The translations under genes and the position numbers were made by a program. A DNA stretch of 64,000 bases from Terrimonas sp. (GTDB lineage: Bacteria; Bacteroidota; Bacteroidia; Chitinophagales; Chitinophagaceae), in assembly GCA_016125075.1 (NCBI GenBank), contig WGMO01000007.1:62001-126000 (forward strand). Direction: 5' to 3'. The notes beneath the pieces are model-generated. The model searched no databases. It was not told where the DNA came from and saw nothing but the letters and a program-made list of their open reading frames with translations. Shown here piece by piece: positions 36,892-45,489 of this stretch; within the stretch, counting starts at the first letter, position 1; each line of letters begins with the position of its first letter.

Positions 36892-37746
36892 CTATCCAAT
36901 ATAGGTGATACATTTTTGCCGCGCCGTGCCTAGTCCGTCGATACCCAATTCCATCACATCACCTGGTTTTAAATAAAGGGGGGGATTGAAACCCAAACCC
37001 ACGCCTGCCGGCGTACCGGTTGAAATAATATCGCCCGGCAATAAAGTCATAAACTGGCTGACATAGGAAACCAGGAAGGGGATTTTGAAAATCAGGTTGG
37101 CTGTATTGCTCTCCTGCACAGGTTTACCGTTGAGTTCGAGCCAGATCCGTAGATGATTAACATCTTTGATCTCATCCTTTGTGACCAACCATGGGCCAAG
37201 GGGTGCAAAATGGTCACATCCTTTTCCTTTATCCCAGGTACCTCCTCTTTCCAGTTGGAAAGACCTTTCGCTGATATCGTTATGTAAACAATAACCGGCA
37301 ACATATTTCATGGCTTCTCCTTCTTCCACATAACCCGCTTTACTGCCAATTACCACCGCCAGTTCCACTTCCCAATCTGTTTTCTCCGAGCCTTTCGGCA
37401 GGATCACATCATCATAAGGACCGCATAAAGCAGAAGATGCTTTCATAAATATCACCGGTTCTTCAGGTGGTTTTGCCCCCGTTTCCCGGGCATGGTCGGC
37501 ATAATTCAGACCGATACAGATTATCTTCGAAGGCCTTCCTACGGGGGCACCCAATCGTACACCGGGAGGCAGTTCCGGGAACTGGTCTTTTTTTGAGGCT
37601 GCGATTGTTTTCAATTTGTTGATGCCATCATCGGCAAAGAAATCTTCATCATAGGCATCGAAAAATGCAGAGAGATCATAATATTTATTATCGATCACAA
37701 GACCCGGTTGCTCTTCACCCGCCAGTCCGAATTGAATCAGTTTCAT
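36892..37746 (-). CDS. Fumarylacetoacetate hydrolase family protein (2,4-diketo-3-deoxy-fuconate hydrolase-like)
   Basis: This 284-residue metal-dependent hydrolase has the FAH-family core: KIICIGLNYADHARETG (about 78-94), VIFMKASSALCGP and DWEVELAVVIG, whose Glu residues bind Mg or Mn. Late in the protein comes DIISTGTPAGVGLGF. In the non-phosphorylating L-fucose/L-rhamnose route this enzyme splits the 2,4-diketo-3-deoxy acid into pyruvate and lactate. It sits between the lactonase and a second SDR, 3 bp from each. Ureidoglycolate lyases look alike, so the role rests on context. Confidence 0.85.
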   Translation of the reverse strand: MKLIQFGLAGEEQPGLVIDNKYYDLSAFFDAYDEDFFADDGINKLKTIAASKKDQFPELPPGVRLGAPVGRPSKIICIGLNYADHARETGAKPPEEPVIFMKASSALCGPYDDVILPKGSEKTDWEVELAVVIGSKAGYVEEGEAMKYVAGYCLHNDISERSFQLERGGTWDKGKGCDHFAPLGPWLVTKDEIKDVNHLRIWLELNGKPVQESNTANLIFKIPFLVSYVSQFMTLLPGDIISTGTPAGVGLGFNPPLYLKPGDVMELGIDGLGTARQKCITYIG

Positions 37747-37749
37747 GTG

Positions 37750-38514
37750 TCAGGTTTTTAATGTTAAATAACCCCCATCGATCGGGTAATCACAACCTGT
37801 GATAAAGGAAGCTTCATCTGCACAAAGAAATAAAATAAGGTCCGCTATTTCTTCGGGAGTACCCATCCGGCCAATCGGCTGGGCTTCTGATAAAAGATCA
37901 AACATTTCCTTTTCCCGTCCCGGGTAATGTTCTGCCAGGAACCCATCTACAAATGGGGTATGTACCCTTGCCGGTGAAATACAATTACAGCGGATATGAT
38001 CATTCAGATAATCCTTTGCCACCGATAAAGTCATTGCATTTACCGCCCCCTTGCTCATGGAATAGGCAAACCGGTCGGACAGTCCGGAATGGGCCGCTAT
38101 AGACCCCATGTTCAGGATGACCCCTCCGCCCTGTTGCTGCATCCCGGGTATTGCTGCATGCATACAGTTATAAACACCTTTCACATTTACTGCATAAAGC
38201 CGATCGAAATCCTCCTCCGCAGTCGTATGTGCCTTGCCGATATGTGCGATACCGGCATTGTTCAGCAATACATCCACCTTGCCGATCTTTTCAAAAACCT
38301 GATGCACTGCAGCCTGGACACTGACATCACAGGCATAGGCATAGGCCTTTCCGCCTGCCGCCCCGATCTCCCTTACAACAGCATCCGCCATTTCCTGTTG
38401 TAGGTCAATCAAATGAACGGTAGCTTTTTGCCTTGCGAATGCGAGACTGGCAGCCCTGCCGATCCCACTCCCGCCCCCTGTCACCACCACTTCTTTGTTG
38501 GAATAATCAAGCAT
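37750..38514 (-). CDS. SDR oxidoreductase (2-keto-3-deoxy-fuconate 4-dehydrogenase-like)
   Basis: This 254-residue dehydrogenase has TGGGSGIG near residue 12-19, NNAG, and an intact YSMSK catalytic pair. It probably oxidises the C4 hydroxyl of 2-keto-3-deoxy-L-fuconate or -rhamnonate, giving the substrate of the FAH-family neighbour. The ATG at 38512-38514 is preferred over a TTG two codons earlier. It starts two bases after the mutarotase stop codon. A general SDR role cannot be excluded. Confidence 0.85.
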   Translation of the reverse strand: MLDYSNKEVVVTGGGSGIGRAASLAFARQKATVHLIDLQQEMADAVVREIGAAGGKAYAYACDVSVQAAVHQVFEKIGKVDVLLNNAGIAHIGKAHTTAEEDFDRLYAVNVKGVYNCMHAAIPGMQQQGGGVILNMGSIAAHSGLSDRFAYSMSKGAVNAMTLSVAKDYLNDHIRCNCISPARVHTPFVDGFLAEHYPGREKEMFDLLSEAQPIGRMGTPEEIADLILFLCADEASFITGCDYPIDGGYLTLKT

Positions 38515-38516
38515 GG

Positions 38517-38858
38517 TCAATCTTCTTTGGTCATCGAAAAAATTTTATTCATCAGCACCCATTTCTCACCGGTCTTTGCCGAAGGTACAGCCTGCTGGTA
38601 TTTCCACATCCGTTTTTCCCAATCCTGCACTTCAGGGTTAGCCGCATCCATTTCAGCTTTACGGTCAAACCTAAAATCATCTTCCGTATCCATGATCATG
38701 AACATCCTGTTACCGGTACGGTATATCTCCATGCTGACAATCCCTGCCTGTGTGATGCTATCCAATATACCGGGCCAGACCGCCTTATGGTATTGTTCAT
38801 ACTCAGCTATCAAAACAGGATCATCCTTCAGGTCCAGGGCTAGGCAATATCGCTTCAT
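38517..38858 (-). CDS. L-rhamnose/L-fucose mutarotase family protein
   Basis: This 113-residue protein matches the RhaM (DUF718) fold, a small dimeric alpha/beta-barrel that interconverts sugar anomers. The recognisable parts are the N-terminal YCLALDLKDDPVLIAEYEQYH with its catalytic-type His, IYRTGNRMFMIMD, and the C-terminal W-rich half. It lies 2 bp after the FucP-like permease and supplies the right anomer to the dehydrogenase. RhaM-type proteins accompany both rhamnose and fucose pathways, so the sugar is not settled by this gene. Confidence 0.88.
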   Translation of the reverse strand: MKRYCLALDLKDDPVLIAEYEQYHKAVWPGILDSITQAGIVSMEIYRTGNRMFMIMDTEDDFRFDRKAEMDAANPEVQDWEKRMWKYQQAVPSAKTGEKWVLMNKIFSMTKED

Positions 38859-38860
38859 GG

Positions 38861-40123
38861 TTAATGTATGGCGGGTTTTAATTCCTGAAACTCAATATTT
38901 CTTTGCCGGAAAGCGAATAACAAAACTACAATAAAACAAAAAAGCGGTACCAGGTACCCATATTGTATATTATGCGTTTTGTCCGCTATAACACCCAGGA
39001 CAGGCGGAAGCAATGCACCCCCGACAATGGACATAATGATGAGGCTGGAACCCATTTTGGTTTCATGCCCCAGTCCTTTTATACCCAAAGCAAAAATGGT
39101 TGGGAACATGATGGACATGAAAAAACCAATCCCTATCAATGCATAAACGGTAATGATCCCTGTACTCAATACCGCCACCAATGAAAGCAGAATATTGATA
39201 CCCGCGTACAGGGCCAGCAGCCTCGCCGGCTGAATATATTTCATTAAAAATGTTCCAAAAAACCTGCCGCCCATAAATGCCAGCCCATAACCCAGCCCCA
39301 GGTAGGAGGCTGCCAGTTTTTCTTCCATCGATGCAGAATGAATCGCCACGTTGATAAAAAAGCTGGTCACACAAACCTGGGCACCCACATAAAAGAATTG
39401 TGCCACTACCGCTCCTGCCAGTTGTGGATGCCGAAGTGTATGCACCAATCCCTTTCTTTCCGATTTTTCTTCCTTGATATCCGGAAGCCGGATAAAATAA
39501 AAGAGTATGGCCACCAGCAATATAACGATCCCGATGATCGTATAAGGCAGTTTTACCGTGGCTGCTTCGGAATGGAGATAGAGATTACGGGCGCTTTCCC
39601 CCATTTCATCCAGTGCCGTATCCGAGAAATTTTTTCCGGAAAGGATGAACCGGCCGCCTATCAATGGAGCAATCGTGACTGCAAGACCATTGAAAGACTG
39701 TGCCAGGTTAAGACGTTGTGTGGCGGTTTCCGGCGGGCCCAGAACGGTAGCATAGGGATTGGCCGCAGTTTCCAGCATGGCCAATCCGCAGGCGATGATA
39801 AAAAGGGCTCCCAGGAAAAATCCATATTGCTGTGTATTGGCAGCCGGTACAAATAAAAAAGAGCCGATGGCAAACAACAGGAGCCCGATAATAACACCTG
39901 CCCTGAATCCCATCCTTTCCATGATCAAACCGGCAGGAATAGCCATTACAAAATAACCGATAAAGACGGCAGAATCCACCAAAGAGGATTGCAGGGTATT
40001 CAGTCGGAAGGCCTTTCTTAAATGGGGAATGAGTATGGGGTCAAGGTTATGGATGAGCCCCCAAAAGAAAAATAAACTGGTCACTAATATAAAAGGTATC
40101 AAATACCTGTTCTTTGCCGCCAT
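38861..40123 (-). CDS. fucP: FucP-like sugar:proton symporter
   Basis: This 420-residue inner-membrane transporter has about 12 hydrophobic segments. It shows FucP-family marks: FFFWGLIHNLDPILIPHLRKAF near the N-terminus, VDSAVFIGYFVMAIPAG, and LETAANPYATVLGPPETATQRLNLAQ at about residues 110-140. These are found in L-fucose and some glucose/galactose symporters. The start at ATG 40121-40123 replaces a TTG two codons upstream. It is the first gene of the deoxysugar cluster, 41 bp after GH43. L-fucose is likely, but L-rhamnose is possible, since pectin contains both. Confidence 0.87.
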   Translation of the reverse strand: MAAKNRYLIPFILVTSLFFFWGLIHNLDPILIPHLRKAFRLNTLQSSLVDSAVFIGYFVMAIPAGLIMERMGFRAGVIIGLLLFAIGSFLFVPAANTQQYGFFLGALFIIACGLAMLETAANPYATVLGPPETATQRLNLAQSFNGLAVTIAPLIGGRFILSGKNFSDTALDEMGESARNLYLHSEAATVKLPYTIIGIVILLVAILFYFIRLPDIKEEKSERKGLVHTLRHPQLAGAVVAQFFYVGAQVCVTSFFINVAIHSASMEEKLAASYLGLGYGLAFMGGRFFGTFLMKYIQPARLLALYAGINILLSLVAVLSTGIITVYALIGIGFFMSIMFPTIFALGIKGLGHETKMGSSLIIMSIVGGALLPPVLGVIADKTHNIQYGYLVPLFCFIVVLLFAFRQRNIEFQELKPAIH

Positions 40124-40164
40124 ATACAATAGTATGTAAACTGAAATTAAGCAAGAATCCTTAA

Positions 40165-41787
40165 TTAGTTCCTTTCTATCCTGAACCAGTCAATATCTGC
40201 ATAACCGGCATTATTGGTTTTATTGTTCCGGGTGCAAAACAATCCGATTTTTGCCCCCACCCATCGGCCCGGCTTTGCGTTGAAACTGGTTGCCGAATTG
40301 CGGTATTCCCTGCCGTCTTCACTAAAAGCAAAAGAACAAATTCCACCCGGACGTACCGAGACCCGCAGATAAAAATCTTCTCCCCTGACCGGTAGTGTTT
40401 CGACATTGGATTCCGGTGAACCCTTATCCGCCTCTTTACAGATATTATATTCAATGTATAAACTGCCACCCCTTTTTACCAGGGAAATAAATGCATAATC
40501 AGTTCCCAACACCTGGAGCCCCATTCTTTCTTCCTCCCAGTTGGGACTGAACTTTAGTTTTACGGTTGCCATAAAGGAATCAGCCGGAAATTTTTGTGCA
40601 AGAACGTTCGGCAATGTCCATAGGTTTCTGACAGTATCGGGCTTATACACGGAAAACATCCTAAGAAATCCGGAGGAGGTTGGAAATAGCCAGCCCTGTT
40701 TTGGATTGGCCTGCCATTGCCATTGCAAACCGAGTTTAACGGTATTAAACTCATCACTCTCGGGTGGTGTCGTGATCGGAAAACTTTTCCCGGTTCCTGG
40801 TTTTTTATAGGAAAGAACGGGTTCACCAATCCCATCACCGTCATTATCGTTGCCGATTACCGGCCAGTCCTGTATCCAATGCAGGGGTTGCAGGTGTACC
40901 ACCCTGCCATAAACTCCCTTATCCTGGAAATGGAGAAACCAATCCTCCCCGGAGTTGGTAGTCACCCAGGCCCCCTGGTGCGGGCCGTTTATGGAAGTAT
41001 TGCCCTGTGCCATCACCAGCTTCCTTTCATAAGGGCCGTAAATATTTCTGGAACGCAGTACGAGCTGCCAGCCAGTTGAAACACCCCCCGCGGGGGCAAA
41101 GATGTAATAATAGCCATTGCGCTTGTACAGTTTGGGGCCTTCAACCGTAGGATCAGTAATATGACCGTCATACACCATCACCGGTTCGCTAATGAATTGC
41201 GTCCCTTCCCTATTCATTTCATACATAACCAGAATGGACTTTATACCCGCCCGGCTGCCGGCGAATGCAGCCACGAGATATGCCTTTCCATTATCATCCC
41301 AAAGTGGACAGGGATCGATGATCCCTTTTCCGGATGCAACCAGCACGGGAACACTCCATGGCCCGGTGATTTGCCTGGCTTTCGTTACATAAATGCCATA
41401 GTCCGGATCGGGATAGTAAATATAAAATTCATTATTATGGTACCGTATGGAGGGAGCCCATACACCTGTCCCATGTTGTACCTGATCATAGACTTCATAG
41501 GGGGGTTGCTTCGTCAGGGCATGACCTGCCAGTTCCCAGTTCACCAAATCTTTTGAATGTAAGAGCGGTAAACCCGGTATATGCGTAAAGCTGGATGAAA
41601 CCATGTAATAATCATCCCCCACCCGTATGGCATCAGGATCGCTATAATCAGCATTGATCACCGGGTTCTTATACATCCCGTTTCCCTTATCGGCCACCCA
41701 AACCTTTGAAACATATTGCGCAACTGCCAATAGATGGGACCCTGTGAAAAGAAACGCGAATACCAATTGCTTAATCATCATTGTCAT
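40165..41787 (-). CDS. GH43 glycoside hydrolase with C-terminal beta-sandwich
   Basis: This secreted 540-residue protein (signal peptide ending near AVAQ) has a five-bladed propeller with the three acidic GH43 residues: Asp in NADYSDPDAI, Asp in IDPCPLWDD, and Glu in TVEGPKLYK. A beta-sandwich domain fills about residues 345-540. Family members cut arabinose, xylose or galactose side chains. Within this locus an arabinan or xylogalacturonan side chain of pectin is plausible. Its start codon region touches the preceding CE8 gene, with two bases between stop and start. Confidence 0.9.
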   Translation of the reverse strand: MTMMIKQLVFAFLFTGSHLLAVAQYVSKVWVADKGNGMYKNPVINADYSDPDAIRVGDDYYMVSSSFTHIPGLPLLHSKDLVNWELAGHALTKQPPYEVYDQVQHGTGVWAPSIRYHNNEFYIYYPDPDYGIYVTKARQITGPWSVPVLVASGKGIIDPCPLWDDNGKAYLVAAFAGSRAGIKSILVMYEMNREGTQFISEPVMVYDGHITDPTVEGPKLYKRNGYYYIFAPAGGVSTGWQLVLRSRNIYGPYERKLVMAQGNTSINGPHQGAWVTTNSGEDWFLHFQDKGVYGRVVHLQPLHWIQDWPVIGNDNDGDGIGEPVLSYKKPGTGKSFPITTPPESDEFNTVKLGLQWQWQANPKQGWLFPTSSGFLRMFSVYKPDTVRNLWTLPNVLAQKFPADSFMATVKLKFSPNWEEERMGLQVLGTDYAFISLVKRGGSLYIEYNICKEADKGSPESNVETLPVRGEDFYLRVSVRPGGICSFAFSEDGREYRNSATSFNAKPGRWVGAKIGLFCTRNNKTNNAGYADIDWFRIERN

Positions 41788-41788
41788 T

Positions 41789-43666
41789 TTATGGAAGGCC
41801 CCTTAACCAATTATGCAGTCTTTCCATCCAATTATCCTTCGTAGTAGTATTATACAATCCGAACCCATGACCACCATGGGGATATATATGCAATTCAGCA
41901 GGCACTTTATTCCGGATACAGGCCTGGTAATAACGTATACTGTTTTCCACCGGTACGGTTCCGTCATCACCGGCATGCACCAGGAATGAGGGAGGTGTTT
42001 TTGCAGAAACCCTTAATTCATTGGAAAAGAATTGCACCTGATCCTGATCTGCCGCTTTGCCGATCAGGTTATAACGGGAACCCATATGGGCAATGCTGCT
42101 GTCAAAACTGATAACGGGATAAATGAGTATAGCAAAATCCGGGCGCAAAGATGTCGTATCCGTTTCTCCCGGATCAGCAGGGACCGTAAAATGTGTTGCG
42201 GCCGTGGAAGCAAGGTGACCACCGGCAGAAAAACCCATGATCCCGATTTTATGTTTATCCACGCCAAAGGCTTCCGCATTTTCCCTTACCAGCCTAATCG
42301 CCTGTTGAGCGTCCTGCAGGGGGGCAAGGCTTTTATCGATACAATAACTATCATCCGGTAATCGATACTTAAGAACAAAAGCTGTGATGCCCCAGGAATT
42401 TAAAACCTGGGCAATCCTTGTTCCTTCCTTGTCAAAAGCAAGAATGGCATAACCGCCTCCCGGGCAAATGATCACCGACTGTCCGTTGGGTTTTGCGGGT
42501 GTATAAACAGTCAATGTTGGATGACTCACTTTTGCAATTCGGGTTACATTATCCCTAAAGGTGGAATTCTCTTCATCCATTACCGGCTTTGCATTCGGAA
42601 CAGCACCTTTGTACAAGGGTATGACCCTGGTTGGCTGATGCGTGAAAACTGCCTTATCAAATTTTCCAACTGGGTTTTCCATAAACCAGTTTTGATTGTT
42701 TTGTACCGTGGCATTGTTATTGTCGAATATATTCTTCAATGTATAAAGCCGGGCTTCTTTACGGCTTAACTGTTTTGACCAACCTACCCTCTCTTTAATA
42801 ACAGCGCCTTCTCCCGTATTTTCATACTCCGCATATTCAACCGTTTTTTCATTTTCTGGATTTCCCCAATGGTCCCATCCTTCCCTCGCAATCTGCAGCG
42901 GTAATTCGCAACGGATAAAAACTGTTTTAGCATAGGCCCGCCAGGGTCTTCCCAGGTAGAGTTTCGTCACAGCAGGATCTGCTGTTATTTTACAATCCAG
43001 GAAGACAAGACCCATTTTCTTTCCTTTTGCAGTATTGGCCGCCGTGATAAAGGAATCGGACTTGCCATGTATCCTGCAATTTTCAAAAACAGCTGTAGCA
43101 GGACCAAAAATAAAATCTGTGGTCCCTTCTATATAACAATCCGAAAAATACTGTCTTGCATTTTCTCCTCCCAGGTAGATGGTATCCTGGTTACCAATAA
43201 ACCTGCAGTTCCTGAATACGGCCTTGTCTGCATCTACAAAAAGAGCAAGGGCCTGGCCCACCCGCCCTGCTGTGTTAACAAATGTGATGTTTTGCGCAAA
43301 AAAACGGTTACCGGATATCCTGGCGGTGTAAGAAGAAAAAGTGGAATGGTTCCCGTCACCGGAATAATCACTAAAGCTGATGATGGTACTATCAGCACTT
43401 TCGCCGATAAAAGAAACATCAGTATTATTGGCAGGGAGGGATATTTTCTCCTTATAAACCCCGTTCCGGATATAGAGGGTAATGGGAGCCAGCGGAAATC
43501 CCCGCATAGCATTGATGGCGTCCTGAATAAACATAAAGTCGCCACTGCCATCTTTTGCAACCGTGAAAACATATTTATACTGGCCCGGGTTAGCTGTTTG
43601 TGCCGGTAATGGTGGAGAGATAAAACAAAGCGCGCAGAGGAAATATAAAAACCGCATTACTGTCAT
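41789..43666 (-). CDS. Pectin methylesterase (CE8) fused to an alpha/beta-hydrolase esterase
   Basis: This secreted protein of 625 residues joins two esterases. The N-terminal beta-helix (about 25-320) is CE8: it has GNQDTIYLGG, DFIFGPATAVFENC and YLGRPWRAY, covering the Gln, Asp and Arg of the active site. The C-terminal part (about 350-625) is an alpha/beta hydrolase with CPGGGYAIL, nucleophile Ser in GFSAGGH near residue 477, an acid in HAGDDGTVP and His in PHGGHGFGL. The second half resembles xylan/pectin acetylesterases or feruloyl esterases. One enzyme could thus remove methyl and acyl groups together. It is 11 bp from the upstream esterase gene. Confidence 0.9.
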   Translation of the reverse strand: MTVMRFLYFLCALCFISPPLPAQTANPGQYKYVFTVAKDGSGDFMFIQDAINAMRGFPLAPITLYIRNGVYKEKISLPANNTDVSFIGESADSTIISFSDYSGDGNHSTFSSYTARISGNRFFAQNITFVNTAGRVGQALALFVDADKAVFRNCRFIGNQDTIYLGGENARQYFSDCYIEGTTDFIFGPATAVFENCRIHGKSDSFITAANTAKGKKMGLVFLDCKITADPAVTKLYLGRPWRAYAKTVFIRCELPLQIAREGWDHWGNPENEKTVEYAEYENTGEGAVIKERVGWSKQLSRKEARLYTLKNIFDNNNATVQNNQNWFMENPVGKFDKAVFTHQPTRVIPLYKGAVPNAKPVMDEENSTFRDNVTRIAKVSHPTLTVYTPAKPNGQSVIICPGGGYAILAFDKEGTRIAQVLNSWGITAFVLKYRLPDDSYCIDKSLAPLQDAQQAIRLVRENAEAFGVDKHKIGIMGFSAGGHLASTAATHFTVPADPGETDTTSLRPDFAILIYPVISFDSSIAHMGSRYNLIGKAADQDQVQFFSNELRVSAKTPPSFLVHAGDDGTVPVENSIRYYQACIRNKVPAELHIYPHGGHGFGLYNTTTKDNWMERLHNWLRGLP

Positions 43667-43677
43667 CTTTCAAAAAT

Positions 43678-44661
43678 TTAAGGCAGGCTGAATACTTTTC
43701 TTAAAAACCCATCGATATATTGCACCATCGGTTCAAACCAGGGATCAAAAAAAGGAAAAGTGTGCGGTGCCTTTTCAAATGTATGAACTTCCGTATAGAT
43801 CTGATACTGAGCCAGCACTTTAATAAAGTCATCCCGCCCGGCATGCATCCTTTCAACCGAACTGTTGATAAAAAGAAACGGGGGACTTTGTTTGCCCGCA
43901 TAGGTTAAAGGCGAACCCCTGATCCATAAAGCAGGGTTCTCTGATTTAGAATATCCAAACCAGTTGGTGGCGGCTGATCGGCTTTTGCTATCATCACCTT
44001 CCCCGGATTCAGGATGAATAAATGCCAGTATGCCATCTATATCCACGACAGCCTGCACTGCAACATCCTGCTTTTGATGACACCCGTTTCCGTTGAACTC
44101 CGCTTCGTCATTCGTTACACCTGCAAAAGCGGCAAGTTCCCCCCCTGCCGAATGCCCCAGTGCGGCGATCTTTTGTGGGTCAATATTGAATTGGGAAGCA
44201 TTTTTTCTCACCCAACGAATACAGGATTTAATATCATCAACTGCAGCAGGAAATAAAGCCTCGGTGGAAAGCCTGTATTCGGGAGTGATACAAATATATC
44301 CCATTGCGGCAAGGCGCTCCGCCAGTACATCATGCAGGGTCCTGTTCCCGCTGCGCCAACCGCCTCCATGAATGATGACGATGGCCGTGCGCTTTGCATT
44401 TGATAATGCTGTTGGATAAAAAACATCCAGTTGCAAGCGCCGGGGACCCACTGTACAATAGGTGATATCTCTTTTAACCGAGATGGCAGGATCATCGGGA
44501 TGCGACGCAATGGCAATAAACGGATAATTTTTCCTGAGCCTGGAAAACTCATGCTGTATGGTAAAACCGGTATCCGGTATTCCCGTGATACCGGCTACAG
44601 ACTGGGCTATCAGGTGCCCTGTGATCACTACACTAATGCATATGCATAAAATCCTTTGCAT
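43678..44661 (-). CDS. Alpha/beta-hydrolase carbohydrate esterase
   Basis: This 327-residue protein has an N-terminal signal peptide (cut near LIAQS). It carries the esterase/lipase motifs HGGGW (98-102, oxyanion hole), GHSAGG with nucleophile Ser171, a likely acid in the SSVERMHAGRDD area, and His in APHTFPFF. It resembles the BD-FAE/acetyl-esterase branch that deacylates plant polysaccharides. Located between the rhamnogalacturonan acetylesterase and the CE8 fusion, it probably removes acetyl or feruloyl groups. The bond attacked cannot be fixed from sequence. Confidence 0.85.
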   Translation of the reverse strand: MQRILCICISVVITGHLIAQSVAGITGIPDTGFTIQHEFSRLRKNYPFIAIASHPDDPAISVKRDITYCTVGPRRLQLDVFYPTALSNAKRTAIVIIHGGGWRSGNRTLHDVLAERLAAMGYICITPEYRLSTEALFPAAVDDIKSCIRWVRKNASQFNIDPQKIAALGHSAGGELAAFAGVTNDEAEFNGNGCHQKQDVAVQAVVDIDGILAFIHPESGEGDDSKSRSAATNWFGYSKSENPALWIRGSPLTYAGKQSPPFLFINSSVERMHAGRDDFIKVLAQYQIYTEVHTFEKAPHTFPFFDPWFEPMVQYIDGFLRKVFSLP

Positions 44662-44664
44662 GAT

Positions 44665-45414
44665 TTATTTGACAACCGGCTTTATCACCCGTTCATTCAA
44701 TTCGGGACTTATCTGCCTCAGTTCCTTCAACACAATTTCGGCAATCTTTCTTGCCCCCCATTCTGAAAAATGGGTGTTATCCTCTTTTCCGGCAGGATAA
44801 TTCGGATGTTCGCCCGGTTGTAAAAAGTTAAATAAAAATTTCGAATCCTCCTCGCCCATTTGCCGGATCAGTTCCTGTCCTTTTTGATCCAGATCGATCA
44901 GGGGGACTTTTTTTTCAATGGCCAACTCCCTGACAATACCGGCATATACATCATGGGTACCGATGACCTTTCCATGATCATCAAATTTTCTTCTTGCCAC
45001 CGGGGTCACCAGGATGGGATATGCTTTCCTGGATCTTGTATCCGAAATATACTTTTCAAGGTTGGCCCTGAATGCAGTTGTTGTGGTATAGGTCTTTTTT
45101 GAAGGCACTTCATCGTTATGGCCAAACTGGATGATGACATAATCGCCTTCCTGCATATTTTCCAGTACCGGTTGCCACAAACCTTCTTCCAGGAAGGAGG
45201 CCGTACTTCTTCCATTCCTGGCCCTGTTGTCAACTTTCACCGTACTGTCCCAGAAATACACAAAGGGCATGCCCCACCCTGTTTCAGGAAAGGCCTTTGT
45301 CTCTTTTATACTCATGGTAGAATCCCCAATCAGCCAGATCGTGATCTTCTTTTTTTTGGAAAGAGAAAATGACATCAGGCATACAAGACCGGCCAGGTAA
45401 AATGAATATCGCAT
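44665..45414 (-). CDS. Rhamnogalacturonan acetylesterase (CE12, SGNH hydrolase)
   Basis: This 249-residue secreted enzyme removes acetyl groups from rhamnogalacturonan. It has the SGNH blocks: Ser32 in IGDST, a Gly in ARNGRSTAS, QFGHNDE near residue 106-112, and the Asp/His pair in THFSEWGARKIAE near the C-terminus. The start at 45414 is chosen because the next in-frame start upstream lies inside the terminator stem, while this one gives a clean signal peptide (MRYSFYLAGLVCLMSF). It is the first gene after the terminator that ends the giant lyase gene, so it needs read-through or its own promoter. Confidence 0.9.
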   Translation of the reverse strand: MRYSFYLAGLVCLMSFSLSKKKKITIWLIGDSTMSIKETKAFPETGWGMPFVYFWDSTVKVDNRARNGRSTASFLEEGLWQPVLENMQEGDYVIIQFGHNDEVPSKKTYTTTTAFRANLEKYISDTRSRKAYPILVTPVARRKFDDHGKVIGTHDVYAGIVRELAIEKKVPLIDLDQKGQELIRQMGEEDSKFLFNFLQPGEHPNYPAGKEDNTHFSEWGARKIAEIVLKELRQISPELNERVIKPVVK

Positions 45415-45442
45415 AAAACGTCCTTTTCGAAGTAACATACAT

Positions 45443-45472
45443 AAAAAGAGTGCTGCAATTAATGCAGCACTC
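45443..45472 (-). terminator. Rho-independent terminator after the giant PL1-CE8 gene
   Basis: GAGTGCTGCA and TGCAGCACTC form a perfect ten-pair stem with an ATTAA loop, followed on the minus strand by TTTTTAT. It lies 18 bp past the stop of the 2,492-residue protein and 34 bp before the acetylesterase start. It should separate the susCD-lyase transcript from the esterase and sugar genes, perhaps only partly. Confidence 0.85.
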
Positions 45473-45489
45473 CGGTTTGCCAAGTTGCC

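Noticed and set aside
39338-39856. 172-codon plus-strand frame
   Set aside because: It is antisense to the FucP-like transporter; the His/Tyr-rich translation is a shadow.
45415-45483. 23-residue N-terminal extension of the rhamnogalacturonan acetylesterase
   Set aside because: It would be encoded by the terminator stem of the preceding gene; the internal ATG gives a normal signal peptide.
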